This document shows positions 1-13,111 of a DNA stretch of 64,000 nt, one piece after another (the stretch's first letter is position 1; every line of letters starts with the position of its first letter). The notes beneath the pieces were generated by a model. It was not told where the DNA came from. It did not search any database and saw only the letters and a program-made list of their open reading frames with translations. The translations under genes were made by a program, and so were the position numbers. Origin of the DNA: Dimorphilus gyrociliatus. Taxonomy: Eukaryota > Annelida > Polychaeta > Dinophilidae. The stretch is taken from NCBI GenBank assembly GCA_904063045.1, contig CAJFCJ010000005.1:4120689-4184688 (forward strand), written 5' to 3'.

Positions 1-57
1 CTAAAACATCTAGAATAACTCACGACAAATTAAATTGCAAGAGTCAGATTAATTTAC

Positions 58-163
58 CTGCTGAACCATCAGCCGCCAATTCTGGTGCGTTTCGCAATTC
101 GTTCATTTCTTCTTTAGAACTTGTCTCTTCACTATACTTAGACGAAGCGTTTGCACTTTGCAT
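58..163 (-). CDS. First coding exon of an unidentified gene (partial, runs off left edge)
   Basis: An ATG at 163 opens a 35-codon hydrophilic stretch beginning MQSANASSKYSEETSSKEEM and ending with AADGSA. It stops at a good donor (CAG|GTAAATT) at 58/57. The residues are Ser/Glu-rich with no membrane segment, as in the disordered N-terminus of an intracellular protein. The following exons lie beyond the left edge, so the family cannot be told. The gene runs in the same direction as TMEM131, which ends 1.2 kb upstream of it. Confidence 0.45.
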
Positions 164-1359
164 TTCTGGTCAATTTTTACTTCATTTGCCAATACTAATA
201 TTATCAAAACTTTCTCTGGTGATACTTTTTTTGTAGAATTTCCAAAGATGAGCGAAATTACAGCTATATTACAAATTCAACTTGCGTTTTTCTACCAGTT
301 TATACTAGACATATAAGTTGAATAAGATCCCGTCTATTAGAAAGCCTATTATCAACTGTTGGGAAGAGCGGCTAATATGTGAAATACTCTTTCATACATC
401 ATCAGAATGCAATGTTATGTTGATAGCCATATGCTTATCCTAAAAAAAACTATGTTTTCCATTAATTTAGCTAATGAGTACAAACATTCTGATTAAAATC
501 TATACATCTGTTTAGAGTAGTATTTATGATTTTATTATTGTTATGACACTGTACAAATGAAAGTTATGATCTATTGTACACTGTACAAAAGAATATTCTA
601 TACTTAAAAAGCTATATCAATACTTAAAAATTATTGAATCTAATTAGCATTATATTCAAATCACTTGCTAAGATAATTGAACATAATGTTATATATAGAA
701 GATAGAAAGCGTTTCCTTATTAAATCTTAACAATATTACTAAAACAGGAAAGATACTAATATGATGTATATTTTGTATCTATACAGTATACAATCATTTT
801 AACAAACAATAATTACTTTTGTTAAGTTGGGGACGTGCCTAAAATTGTATAAACACTATATATATATATATAGTTCTGTTCGACAGACATAGAATGTTAG
901 CTATCTTTATATACGAAAAATTACTTTATAAAGATAAGCCTTGTTAAATTAACAAGAGCGCCATTGAATAAGGAAATTGTCAGGCTTATCTTTCACAAGT
1001 ATCTCAAAGTATTAGAAATATGATTAAAATACTTTTTGTTAAAATTAGATAGCGAAAGGAATTTAAATATATGTAAAATTAATAAAAATTGCTTCAGTAA
1101 GCAACTTTTAATACTGTTAATTATAAAGCAATATAGCGGTTAATGATTGTCTCTCTTTTAATATAAATGTATTTCGATCGTTGACAGCAGTTCTCGGACG
1201 ACAAATAGTCTGAGATTGAGACAAACACAGTTTCCAATTTACGCAATGCATGCGTATGAATTTTACGACATCCACTAAAACAAAAAGAAAAGTCAAGTCC
1301 GGAAAATAGTTGAATTCGTTCTGAAAATGTAACGAATTTTGTTTGTTTTGTTTTGTTTT
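164..1359. other. Intergenic, AT-rich
   Basis: About 1.2 kb between the TMEM131 stop and the ATG of the left-edge gene, both on the minus strand. It should hold the TMEM131 3' UTR and the promoter of the left-edge gene. A (TA)n run lies at 857-873. I see no coding exon or RNA gene here. Confidence 0.5.
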
Positions 1360-4300
1360 TCAGTTAGAATCATTCTGTCCCCAGCCTCCCGAATTCGGTC
1401 TCTGCTCTGATGCAGTTGATGCTGGTGTCCAAATGTTCCCTAATGACTGAAACATATCAAAAGTAGCTGGTGTATGTTCTTGTTTCTGTTCAGCAGCTGA
1501 AGAAGTATTTTTCCATATATTCTGTAAAGCACTGTCATCGTTGCTCATCGGATTCCAACCTTCTGAACATCCCCAAGTAGAGGTCGATTGTCTTTCCTCT
1601 GTTCTCCATAAGCTCGGATTTCTATCGGCATCCCACAAATTTTCTGCATTTATAACAGTTGGGAAGTCTGACCATTCCGTTCTTGGTTGAACGCCTGGAG
1701 CGGCATTGCTCCTCATGATTGGTCTATTCCCAAAGTCAAATGGCGAACTGTCATCTTCCAATATTCCATGGCTTAAACTGTAAGAACAAAAAAGTTAATT
1801 AATTAAAACTAGATCCGATCTTAACAGTAGGAATTGATAGCTTCATTAATTGTGTATTTAATTTAGAATTGTTGAGGATTACATTAATATTTCATTTACT
1901 TATATTCCTTCTTCTATCAACTACGTGTATTACTTTAAAATTTATGTCTCCGTTAATTATATTAGATAAATTACTTAAATGATTGTAAAAACGTAGTATT
2001 TATTTGTACTGTAGTTGTAAAAGTATAATAAAATTCTTGGAAATAAATCTCAACAAACCCATTTGATTGAGTCATGTGAGTTTGATGACGGTCAATTCCA
2101 TTCCACTGCGAAGTTGAAGACATAATCGATTGTCCAACAGCTGTATTCGACCTCTGAGAATCATACATTCCACGATTCGGTTGAGAACAATTATTGGTCA
2201 TTACAACCTGACTGTAAGTGGCACCTTGTTCAGATGGACTAGATGCTTTTGGTAGAGTTGACCGATTATGATGTTGTCTATCCCACATTTCAGTAACATT
2301 TGACAATTCACTAAGATCGCCAGTTTCACCTGGAAATTTTTAATAATTTTTCAATCAGAAAAGAAAATTAGTGTTAATTTCATTTTGCTTAGAAAATATT
2401 ATTCCAAAAACTTTAAACAAAAAAGAAAAATCGTGCAGAAAAAATCAAAAGAAAAGATTAACAAACCAGGGGTAAATTGAGAGGAAGATTGCGGCATTTC
2501 CCAAACAGGAGTTGTAGTATCAGAGAACGCATCAGGCTCTTTTGGCCTTTCCGAAAACGTCGACCATACAGACATACTTGTTGATTCACTCGACGATGTG
2601 GCGGTTAATGAACGTCCATTACCTGTAAGGTTGTCAAACACAGGGTACACTAACACACACCATGCGCAATCTCTACTTAATTATTCGCTAATTAATCTTT
2701 GTTATTAGTAATAAGATTATGCTGAAAACTAATTAATTCTAACAAATAGACACGTACCTCTGTTATTTCTGCCGCGTTTCGAGCGATCTTTACTTTGTCC
2801 AGTATTCTTACGTTGTTGCCCACCTGTGTGAGATTTATCTGTACTTGTTGAATGTGTAGTTGTAGTTTCCTTGGTAGATGCAGTGTCAGATTTTGACGAA
2901 TTTCGACCTTCTTTTCGCCTGGCTTGTCTGGCTTTTGCACCAGTAAGAATGAACTCATCTTCATTGACAGTTTCTTCTTTACTTTTCTTTCGAACTATGG
3001 TTGGTCCAGCGACTGCGCCAACTCCAGAAGCTACTGCTGGAGTAGCAGAAACCACTGGTACACTTGTGACTGCTGATTTCTTTTCTTTGGCTTGCAGAGA
3101 TTTTGATTTTATCTTCTTTTCAGTTTTTGCATTTTCTAAATCCATTCTACGCATGAGCAATTCAGGAGTAGGTACGCGCTGATGAGGTTCCGGATCAGTA
3201 CTAGACGTCTCAGTCGTTGTTGAACTTGTTTCGTCCTTGTCAGCATCATAATTAAAAGTTTCTCTCGGTTTCCCAGTTGGAGGAGTTTTAGAGTTCTTTC
3301 GAACGGCTTTTTTAGCTTTTTTACTAATATTATTCGAGTTAGCCAATACACCATTAGTTGATGTGGAAATCTGAGATCCTTGGTCTGTCGTAACTTTTGT
3401 ACGATCAGGATTTTTCTCTTCTTTAGGAAGACTACGCTTTGATTGCGTATTTGAAGTGGTTCTAGAATGATCCGCAGTTTCCTTTTTCTTTTCATTCTTA
3501 CTTTTCACTTCTCTATTTTTTGATACGTGAATATTATTGGTCTTCTGTTCGTTCGAATGGCAATAATCCTCCTCACCCGTCGATCTGTACGATTCTACAA
3601 TACACTTCTTCTTCCCCCATAAGAAAGAGAGAAACTTTGTAAGAAATGTCTGCTGTTGCTTTTTCGGCCTTGGTGGTGGCATTCTAGGAGTATCAGCTAT
3701 AGTTTCATTATGATGGCTAAAATGTATTTGATTTGTTCCATTGACATGTTTTTGATGAAAATTATTTAAATCAAATTTATGCAGACTTGTTGGGTTTACT
3801 CGAATTCTCTTTTGAACATCAGCTGTTAAGAGTCGATCAGCATCAAAATAGGAAGATAAGAGAGTGCAAACTAGCATAACTCCTACTGTTCCTAGAACAA
3901 AATAATACAGCATTCTTTCCCACGGAGGTCTTGGAAGGGCTAATGCACACCTCCATAACAAATGTGGTGGTATTGATACATGCATGTGAACGTAATGTGG
4001 AACATTTGGCTGAATTGATGAATATACGGCTAGAGTTTTATCTAACCGTGACATCGTGAAATCTGGTGTAAAGAGTATTTCTATCTTCTTCGACATATTC
4101 GGTCCTATACTAAAGCCACCATCTGAGCAATCCATTACAGAAAAACCTCCCGAAGAACAAGGTTCGCCATCTATTAGTACAGAGTTTATGTAAAACGGCA
4201 ATAAGCCTGTGTTTTTTGCCGTAGTGGTACGGCGTAACACAAAATTTGACATTGACGCTTTCGAATTAGACTTTCGTCGATCGCAATTTTTCAATTGACG

Positions 4301-7300
4301 TTCAGTATAATCGAAGGTGATGTACTGCAGTGAATTATCAGTTTGTTTAGTACCGCTAAGTTTCAAATAGCCACTGGCTCCTTGTCCTTGAACAACAACG
4401 GAATCCATCACTGTTAGGTTATTCCTAATGAGGATTAAAGATGCTTTTTCAGTATCATCTGTTGGACGAAAGCCTAGCAGGACACGAACAGAAGAACGAG
4501 GTGCGACCAAAGCGCTTAACGTCTGCGGATGTGGTTTAACGCCTAGAGTCCGTTCTACTTGTTTTCGTAACTGATTAGCAGTTTCATTTCCTGGATAGGT
4601 TAAATCAAGCAAAGAGAATTGATTTGCGTTCGGGTCTAAAAAGTCCATGTCGCCGTTTTCTTCTGATAATACATTAAGCACCGTATGCGGCGATGGATAT
4701 ATTGACAATGGCAGAACTTGAAATAATATTGGTAAATCCGAGGGATTATGTAGATCAACATGCGCTGACGATGTATTACCCAACTGTGTCAATGGAAATT
4801 TGATAAATTTACGATTAACTACAGAGGGCCATATCATATGAGCGACGGCGGGATATAGAAAGCCCCGAATCTCGTTAGTGTTCAATTCAACTGTTACGTT
4901 TACACTATCTTCATGCGACTGTTTAATATCTTTCCAAAAGTGCCTGAATCTTGTATATAAATACTGATCTACATCCGCTACGTCCTTATCAAGATTTGCT
5001 CCAACTAACCATTGATGTCCAGCTGGTGTATTAGTCGGTAAACCCAAATAGCACGAATTTCGGCAAGAACGCAGGGCGTCAAAATGAATCGTTCCGGCAT
5101 TAGTAGTCGCCCCAGAATTTAGGATAACATACTTATTCCCCGTTCTAGGTGGCTCATAATAAAATCGAGTGTCGTTCGGTTCAAAGCGAATACTCTTGAT
5201 TTGCATGTATTTGCGAAAAGTCGAACGAATTTGAAGGCTATGAGAGGCCGCCCTTGTAGGGAAGACATCATCGAGAGCAATCTTTGGGGGAATAGCTGAA
5301 AGAGATCCTTCTGCCGTTCGTAGAGTTAATGGAATGTAGAGATTCTGAAAGTTGGTAGCTAGAATCACTTCAGCAGCGAATGTGCCCTCATAAGGTGGGG
5401 CAGTTAAATTAACGTTGAACACAGCAAAGTGGTGAGATGGTAAAATTAAAGGATTTGTCTCAATATCCGAGTTATTCTTATCTCCTCGTAATAATGTTCC
5501 ATTTCCTTTCTCCAAACCTAAAAAACTAACAACAGTTCGGTTAAAATTCGAACCGAATTCCTTTATCACAACGTTGACGGGATTGTCGTTCCTCAGTGTA
5601 AATGTCATCACTCTGTTCTCACTAATTCCCAACGTTCCAAAATCGAGCTGACCTTTAAAGATTTCAGGGCGATGATGTACTACTTTTAACCACCCATTGT
5701 AAGCGTATAACGGAACATTGAAAGTCGACGCATTTGTGTGCAATACTAAATCAGATCTGAGTTTTAATTTCGAGCTTGCAGGATGGAAAAGTATTCGCAT
5801 CGATTTTGTGATATTTTTTCCAGGCTCTAAGAGAAGAGGCGATGAGAAATTTGCGACGGAGAAGTGCTGAGGATCGCTGATAGTAGCATTATAGATGACC
5901 AAGGGAGTTTTAAAATGATTAATTAACGACAGCCAGCTGCTTGTATTAGGCGTTATTGGGTGACCCGTATAAAAAAGGGTATTGTCCAAATTCCATTCTA
6001 AACGACCTTGCATAACCGTAGCCTGATATGGGACTATTAAGGACAAATTCTCCAATTTCGTTTCCACAATGATCTTGCCACTAAATTGCCGTTCATCTAG
6101 CACTTTAGAGGCTGCAAAGTGTACGGTTGCTACATGTGTTGGTCCGTTGACTCTTGCTTTTATAGTCACCGGTCGGAAATCAATTGTAACAGCATCGTTA
6201 GGTGACTCTAATCGAACATTAGTTATGTAAACCGCCTTATGCGCAGCAAGGAGTGATAGTTTTAGAGACTTCGGCGAATCGGAACTCCTAATCAAGCCAA
6301 AATCAAGCATCTCCACAGGTGAATAAATACCATACTTTGATGAAACTTCTACCTCTACAGGTAAAACTAGTTCTTCTCCGGCAACACGCCTGGTTCCACT
6401 TGTGGTTCGAATATGTGATGTTTTTATTCGAATGAAAGCCGTATGCTTCTCCTCCGTTCGTGCAACAAAACTTGCCCTCATGACGGGTTTTGTGTGAAAC
6501 GGCTCGATTTGCCAAAATTGCTTTGGAGCGTCTACTTGGCCTGTGGGTAATTCTAAATGAAGATCACCACCAGATGAGTACATTTCGGTGACTTGTAATG
6601 GCCATGAATGCGGATTATGCATGTGGATGAGCGGAGAAAAAGATGAATTTAGAGGTAGTCGAGCTCCCACTAAAGGACGCACTCTGTAAGGATTAGGCGT
6701 CCCAACGCCAAAAACGTTGTACTTAAAGATCGCTCCATCTTTTGTATGGATATATAGCGTATTTTCGACATTGCCGATATGTCGGGCCAGAAACACCACA
6801 TCAAACGTTGTGTTAGCACCGGCTTGTACCGTCTGTAAGAAATAAAACAAAAAAGGGATAAAATGATAAAAGGAAACAGTAAAAGCTAGGAAGTGCACGA
6901 AAACCGTCAGAGCGAAGAGACGGGGTAATTAATCGATAGTTGCTTTAAACAGCGATTTACCTTACTCTCGAAGAATGAGCAATGAAAATGCGGCGTGTTG
7001 CCCGATATATAGGACAGATGCAAAGGTGACTGCTGGTCGTTGTTGACGAGCGTTACTTGCATCTGATGAGGCATGCCCACCGGCCGTTCACCGAAATCGA
7101 GCATTGGAGGAACTAGCTTGATTGGCGCGTCGAATTCGCTGTATGGGGGAAAAGAAAGCGAATTTAAAAAATTTTCTTATTCATCAACCGAGGGAAATTG
7201 CAAGCTAGAGCGGAAAGAGACTAGACAATGACGAACAGCTCGAATTAACGTATATATTATCTCAGCGAAAAAGTATCGATTTTACGACGGTCTCGCAAAG

Positions 7301-9448
7301 TAGTATAAGTAACTAAAATGACAGAAGGCAATGTTTGTAAGCGAACTTTAATTGTTTATATTTTTTCATGCACTCCTGTTTCCAAACGATCCATTTGATT
7401 AAGATGATTATTATCTATGCAATGAAGCTGTTGTTTCACGATCAAAGTCTAAACGGTTTATTACATATTATTATTCGTTATCGACACAAAACTTGACATA
7501 TTATAAATAATCTTTCATTTCAATTGCAGAAAAGCAAATATTGAATGTTTATTATTCAATATTAAAATCAAGCTGGGAAGAAAAACTAAAATATTACTAT
7601 ATAGCTTTATATCTTAAATTGACCTTGTAAAATATAGTTTTTATCAACCTAAACTTTCCATTTTAAAAACCGTAGTAATAAATTACGTTTTGAGATTTGT
7701 TCGACCTTGGTAGAAATAACGCGTATAAATAACGTAGCACGCACAACATACACATACAAAACTCTAGCCATACAGCCTACAAACAGTGCAGTAATCGAAT
7801 GCGCCTAAATTGAGCGTAAATATTTCAGCTCGGTTCCCTCTCAAATAAAAAGACCCAATAACATATAAAGTGTAACCGGAAGATATTGATAATGACATAT
7901 TTTATAACGATAAGAAAGAAATAGGGCTTTAAAAAAAAAATTATCTACAGTTAGAAAACTATCTCTTATTAAGGTGATAAGCTGTGTTTAGCGGTCATGA
8001 TATTAGAACTAAGAGACTAAAAAATTTTCTTAATAAAAAAAAAATTAGTTACGCAACGAATTTCAATTATTAATCATTCATAAATATGAGCAAAGTCAAG
8101 CTGTTTAAACAAAATTCCTTTAAAACTGCAAAAACTTAAAGCTACTGAAAAAGAAAATTCTTGTCTTTTTTTTGTTACATATAAGCTTTCTAAAACGGTT
8201 CTAGTTATAGTTAATTAAAAATAATAATCAAAAGAATGACTGTGATTGTCGTCCAATTACATATAACTCCTCACGAACAATAATCGATATGAGAGATGGC
8301 TACATTTTATTCTTGTTCCTAGATCCCTTGCAATATTAATGATGTGGCTTCAAGGTAAACAGTCGTCAAAAATTATGGGAGCTTATCTTTACAAACACTA
8401 CAATCTAATTTCAACTATAGTGGGTCAGATAAACAATTATTTAAACGAATGATTAAGAGTGCAGACGCTCAGTGACGCTAGTCGTCATGGTGACCAGTCA
8501 AATGACGTTTCGGAGTTACACGTTGGCGTTTTCGTTACAACGTTTAGACGATGAACGCCTATTCTATTTCACATAAGTATTTTAGTATTGTAAAATGCTA
8601 CTATGAAAGCTTAGAGGTTAGTGGAGAGAGAAAAAAAAAAGCGCGCGCAGAATAATATCCTTATATGGAGTTATTATACAAGGTATTGAAATATCTTCCG
8701 CAGTTATCGACTTTATTGTTCCATACGAAGACATTGTAAATACATATACTATAGCTATCATGTTCGCGCAATACTTACCCCACTTCTTGATAACTCTTTA
8801 CCTAAAGTAAAAACATAGATATGTTACAGTATTGTTGAAAAAGTACTACTTACATCAACACCTCCGACCACATAACGGAGTTCGCTATCTGTTTGAATGA
8901 AAGCTGCAAAAAACAATTTGATTATCAATCAATATATGATATACAACGCGTGCTGGTTTTGAACCGTAAAGAGAGTATAGAATAAGTTAACAGCTGGTTG
9001 TAAATAGCACGCCAAAAAGTAACTAGGTAAAAACCTAAACAGGCCCCTAAATCTAAGGGAACAAACGAGACAGAGCGATGCATTTGATTTACATTGACAA
9101 AGTACACTCTCCTTCAGCGTAACTATCCAAAGACAAAAATAGATCATCAGCTAGATTTAAATATCCTCTAGTCGTTTTAGGTCATATATATCATCTTGGT
9201 TTTAAATATAACCAGAAAAGGCCGCCAAGATGAGATTCGAAGATATGGTAAACAAACAGAACATCTACTTCGCAACGAATTATCATATTTTTCGACAATT
9301 GAATAAATAATTTAAGAAACAAACCTTGATTTTGACTTTCTATATTCGCAAACGTATGTATAATTAAGTTGAGCGAATTGACTGTAACAAATATTTGTAA
9401 GAATTTGCGAGCCATGTTTTGCCTTCTAATCCTCTGCATGCCCGCCAT
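1360..9448 (-). CDS. TMEM131: TMEM131 homologue, ER collagen-secretion factor
   Basis: TMEM131 is a single-pass membrane protein of the early secretory pathway. Its luminal PapD-like domains bind procollagen and its cytoplasmic tail recruits TRAPPIII. Exons from the start: 9325-9448 (signal peptide), 8854-8903 (AFIQTDSELRYVVGG), 6961-7138 (LDFGERPVGMPH), 2758-6832, 2467-2622, 2059-2328, 1360-1777. Recognisable stretches include NTTFDVVFLARHIGNVENTL, the MYSSGGDLHLELPTGQ block and LTVMDSVVVQGQG. A transmembrane segment (MLYYFVLGTVGVMLVCTLL) is followed by a basic, Ser-rich tail ending in W/D-containing repeats, as in the vertebrate protein. The start at 9448 (MAGMQRIRR) is chosen over one at 9502 because a CTCF-like site lies between them. 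The 8854 donor is phase 0 but the 7138 acceptor needs phase 2, so a small exon in the 1.7-kb intron is probably missed. Confidence 0.9.
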
Positions 9449-9475
9449 ACTAGATTTGATAGAAAATACGTTCAA

Positions 9476-9485
9476 TAGATGGCGC
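9476..9485 (+). promoter_or_regulatory. CTCF-type motif upstream of TMEM131
   Basis: TAGATGGCGC matches the core YAGRKGGCRS of the CTCF consensus at every position. It lies about 30 bp upstream of the preferred TMEM131 ATG, on the strand opposite the gene. Binding is inferred. Confidence 0.5.
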
Positions 9486-9502
9486 AATAGTGTGCATATC
9501 AT

Positions 9503-10494
9503 TTTCTTAATTTGAAGTCAGGTTTAAAAAAGGGAAATTATCTATCTTGTAGTTAGGCTATCCAATTTTTTTCCAAAAATTACATAAGACACTAAAAATT
9601 TCCTGGACCAATCAGAGCTTTGCAGGTGTTGTCAAGGATGCGCTGGACACTGCTTAATTATTCATTCCTCTAAGCACAAATTAGTTTATATTTGATTGAC
9701 TATTTGTTTGCATTCCTTATATTTATTAATTTTTAATTAACTTTAAATTTGGTGTAAGTGTATAAAGCAGGTAAGAATGAAAAAAAAACACTTTTCTGTA
9801 GCTTTATAAGGGGTTCTTTATTTTCGTAATAGCATTAATGCAAATGTCAACGCACTTGCATAGTTCAAAATTAATTTTTTATATCGATACTAACAAGTCA
9901 AATTTTTACGAGAAACAATTTATATTTAAGTACATCAATATATATTATAGATGATATTAATTAAGCTTTGTTTAATCGGCAGGCTGAAAATGGTATACCG
10001 TCAAAATATGCTTTTTAATTTATCACCACGTTTCATAATACTATTTCACAACCTATAGCTAATTTTATCTACTTTCTTTATATATCTATAATTGCAATTG
10101 TAACAGAATTGTAACTTGTTCATTGATTTCAGTACTATTCATTTAGTCTTTCCTAAAAATCACATGAGCACTAAACCAGCAGTTTTTATTGATATTGTGA
10201 TTTTTTTGCATTAATGTACAGTATATACACTAACCCAATGAGAACAATAATACTGTTGTACTATAGTACAATCTCAATTGTGATTGCTTTTGAGAACTTA
10301 ATTATGTAATAACAACTCATAAATACCCAATCGTTATTACTCTTCATAAAAAGATAAATGAATAGTCGTCGATAGCGTAATCCTTTACTTAAAGTTTGTC
10401 TCTGCAACATTTGTCTTCATCTCTCTAATGTATTAAAAATTTGTTTCATTACGTAGTAACTTTATTTTGTTATTCTTCAACAGGAAAAGTCAGC
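9503..10494. promoter_or_regulatory. Divergent intergenic region, TMEM131 / ELMOD
   Basis: Roughly 1 kb of AT-rich DNA between two diverging genes, so it should carry both promoters. No coding exon was recognised. It contains TACAGTATATAC near 10217, one of a palindrome family seen elsewhere in the window. Confidence 0.4.
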
Positions 10495-11680
10495 ATGAAG
10501 GCGTATATCGACTATATTTCTGTTTTTTTCCATTTCTATGTACTGAGACCAATGTGGAAATTCATTCTTCGAAAGGTATTACTAATGTTTGGTTTTAATA
10601 TTTATTTTGCCTGAAAATTTCCTAGAAATCATTCTCTGTATTTTCTTTCAAAGATAACTGGGATGTGCGAACTTTTACGGATTACGTATAACGAACCTGT
10701 AGGCTCAAAGAGAACTAAGAAAATTGGTTTGATATTATTTTCTTGTTGCATATGGTCAATGGTCTGCTAATAATTTTCTTTACCTAATTTAACAAACCAC
10801 TCGCCATTGAATTAAATAAATCAGATAGGAAAACATAAACACGTACTTAATTACTTGTTATCTTTGCAGAATTCTCTTTGAAAAAGTCTAAGAGTAAAGA
10901 CTTACGACTTATCCCCTCAACTCCTAATATAAACATTGGCAAAGCGGTTAAAGATATAATTCGCACTAAGAATATCAACGTTTATGTACATGCGAGGTAA
11001 TACTGCTCTCCTTCAATGATAGAAGATGCTTTATGCATCGATCTGATATCTTTTCTCCTTACAGTTTCGAATCAACCATAACTATTTGTATTTCGCAAAT
11101 ATGCGGTTATAAGAAATTGATAGATGATATTACGACTTTACGTAAATCTCCTTATCTTTGTGAAAACAACGAGCACGAGGAAAAGTTGCAAAAATTGTGG
11201 AATCTGCTGGAACCCGACGAACCGCTAGAGGCAAGAGTAACGAAACAATGGACAACGATTGGTTTTCAAGGTTCCGATCCTAAAACTGATTTTCGTGGTA
11301 TGGGTTTATTAGGTCTTGAGAATCTTGTCTATTTCTCTAAAGAGTCTACGGATCTGGCGAGAAGTGTCTTGCTTCAATCTAGAAATCCTGCTCACGAATA
11401 TTCATTTGCTATTGTTGGAATAAATATAACTGCAATGATTGTTGATCTATTATTGAAAAATCACTTGAAAAATCATTTCTACAATAGTATTATGGGAGAA
11501 CCAACGATTGAGGATTTTCATAATATTTACATTTGTATCTTTAATGATTTTCACAAGCATTGGTTGAAGGACAAGCCGGGCATTATGAATTTTAATATTT
11601 ATAAAGAAAAGTATCGTCGTATACTTCTAGAGAAACTAAGGCGCAAAGACTGCGTATTGACTCTCGGTCAAGCATCATAA
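10495..11680 (+). CDS. ELMOD2: ELMO domain-containing protein (ELMOD1/2 family), Arl/Arf GAP
   Basis: ELMOD1-3 are GTPase-activating proteins for Arl2 and related Arf-family GTPases. Four exons (10495-10575, 10654-10726, 10870-10996, 11065-11680) give 298 residues, close to human ELMOD2. Residues 27-50 (ITGMCELLRITYNEPVGSKR) match the conserved N-terminal block TGKCEL...VG. The ELMO domain carries KLWNLLEPDEPLEARVTKQW and the signature WTTIGFQGSDPKTDFRGMG, whose DFRG arginine is the proposed catalytic residue. YSFAIVGIN follows as in the family. The N-terminus is hydrophobic and could anchor to membranes. It could be the ELMOD1 or ELMOD2 orthologue; invertebrates often have one gene for both. 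Confidence 0.92.
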
Positions 11681-12275
11681 GAAGAGTGTAAAAGATGTGT
11701 TCATATGCTGATCTCATTCGGATTAGAGATAATTTGATGAATGGATAAACTTTCAAATATCCTTACTGACATTTTCTTTCTTTTCATTCAAAGATGTAAA
11801 TTAAAAATAATCAATAAAAAAAGCTATTTTTTAGCAAAAAACTCTCCAGTTTCTCTTTTTATCTTATTTTTGATTGATTAGTTTTGCAAAGATCGGTAAT
11901 TTTACACTACTTTTCTTCAACAAATAGTGGAAAATTCATTATTCAGTGCGACACTTCACCTACCCCGTTATATCCGGAATTCCGAGGTAATTTCCCGATC
12001 TGACTACTAAGTAGTAAAAATGCTGAAAAATTGTAGATCTATTACAATTTCTATTGTGAATCACTACTCTACGGGACCGACTAACATACTCATTTCTATA
12101 TTATTATTGTGTAAGTAGTTTCTTGTCAATATTGAACATGAATCATCGTGTTTATATACCAACCTGGAAATTTTTACATTTAGCCTTCTTGCGTAATAGA
12201 TTATTCTTTTTTATATAAAGAGCAAGTATATAATCTTAAAACTTATACTTAGAGTTTGTTATTAACGTTCCTACC
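11681..12275. other. Intergenic, ELMOD 3' / RAB30 5'
   Basis: About 0.6 kb between two plus-strand genes. AATAAAAAAAG near 11813 could serve as the ELMOD polyadenylation signal. I see no other gene. Confidence 0.4.
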
Positions 12276-13111
12276 ATGTCAGAAACTATCGTTTACACGC
12301 ATCGTAAAGTCGACAAGCACGTTGCAGTTGTAGACATGGCCGATTGGGGTATGGAAGACTATAAATTCTTATTCAAAGTGGTACTAATTGGTAATGCAGG
12401 AGTAGGAAAAACTAGTCTAGTTAAAAGATTCACTCAGGTAATTATTATGTTTTAATTTTTAGAAATAAATGCTAAACGCTTTCTTTCTTCTTGACAGAAT
12501 ATCTTCCCCATGGGACAGCAATCTACAATTGGCGTGGATTTTATGATAAAAAATTTAATAATTGATGGAGAGAAAGTTAAGCTCCAAATTTGGGATACAG
12601 CCGGTCAGGAGAGATTTAGGTCGATAACACAGTCTTACTATCGTTCCGCAAACGCCTTAATACTTGTTTACGACATAAGTTCACAAGCAACTTTCGATTG
12701 TTTACCTCAGTGGTTAAGTGAGATTGAAACATATGCTGGAAATAACGTATTGACTTATCTAGTCGGTAAGTGATGTACATTATCATATTCAGTATAATGA
12801 TAAAATAAATGAAAAATTCTTTTCTCTTCCTAACAGGAAATAAATGCGATAAAGTAACTCGCAGGGAAATACCTCGAGAAAAGGCAGATGACTTCGCTAA
12901 TAGGCACGATATGGTATTTATAGAAACCTCAGCGAAAGAATGCGATAACGTTGATCAATTATTTTCTCAAATCGCCCAAAAACTTACTAAAGATGCCAAT
13001 AGGAGTATGTTTGCTACTGAACTTCCCTCAATTTTCTCATCCGGTAGCAGGCCTATTTCAGCACAGCCTTTGATCGATTCAGTAAAGAGTAGATGTTGCA
13101 AAACTTCCTAG
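12276..13111 (+). CDS. RAB30: Rab GTPase, RAB30 orthologue
   Basis: RAB30 is a Golgi-associated small GTPase involved in Golgi organisation and autophagy. Three exons (12276-12437, 12498-12765, 12837-13111) give 234 residues. The core is intact: P-loop GNAGVGKT, switch [10 protein letters not shown], switch [25 protein letters not shown] for guanine specificity and [17 protein letters not shown] and the YDIS..F..LP.WL.EIE segment are RAB30-like. The C-terminus ends SRCCKTS, a CC-x3 prenylation pattern like the CCNFN of human RAB30. The chosen ATG adds about 20 residues before an in-frame ATG at 12336 ([14 protein letters not shown]). That inner ATG fits the family better and may be the real start. 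Confidence 0.93.
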
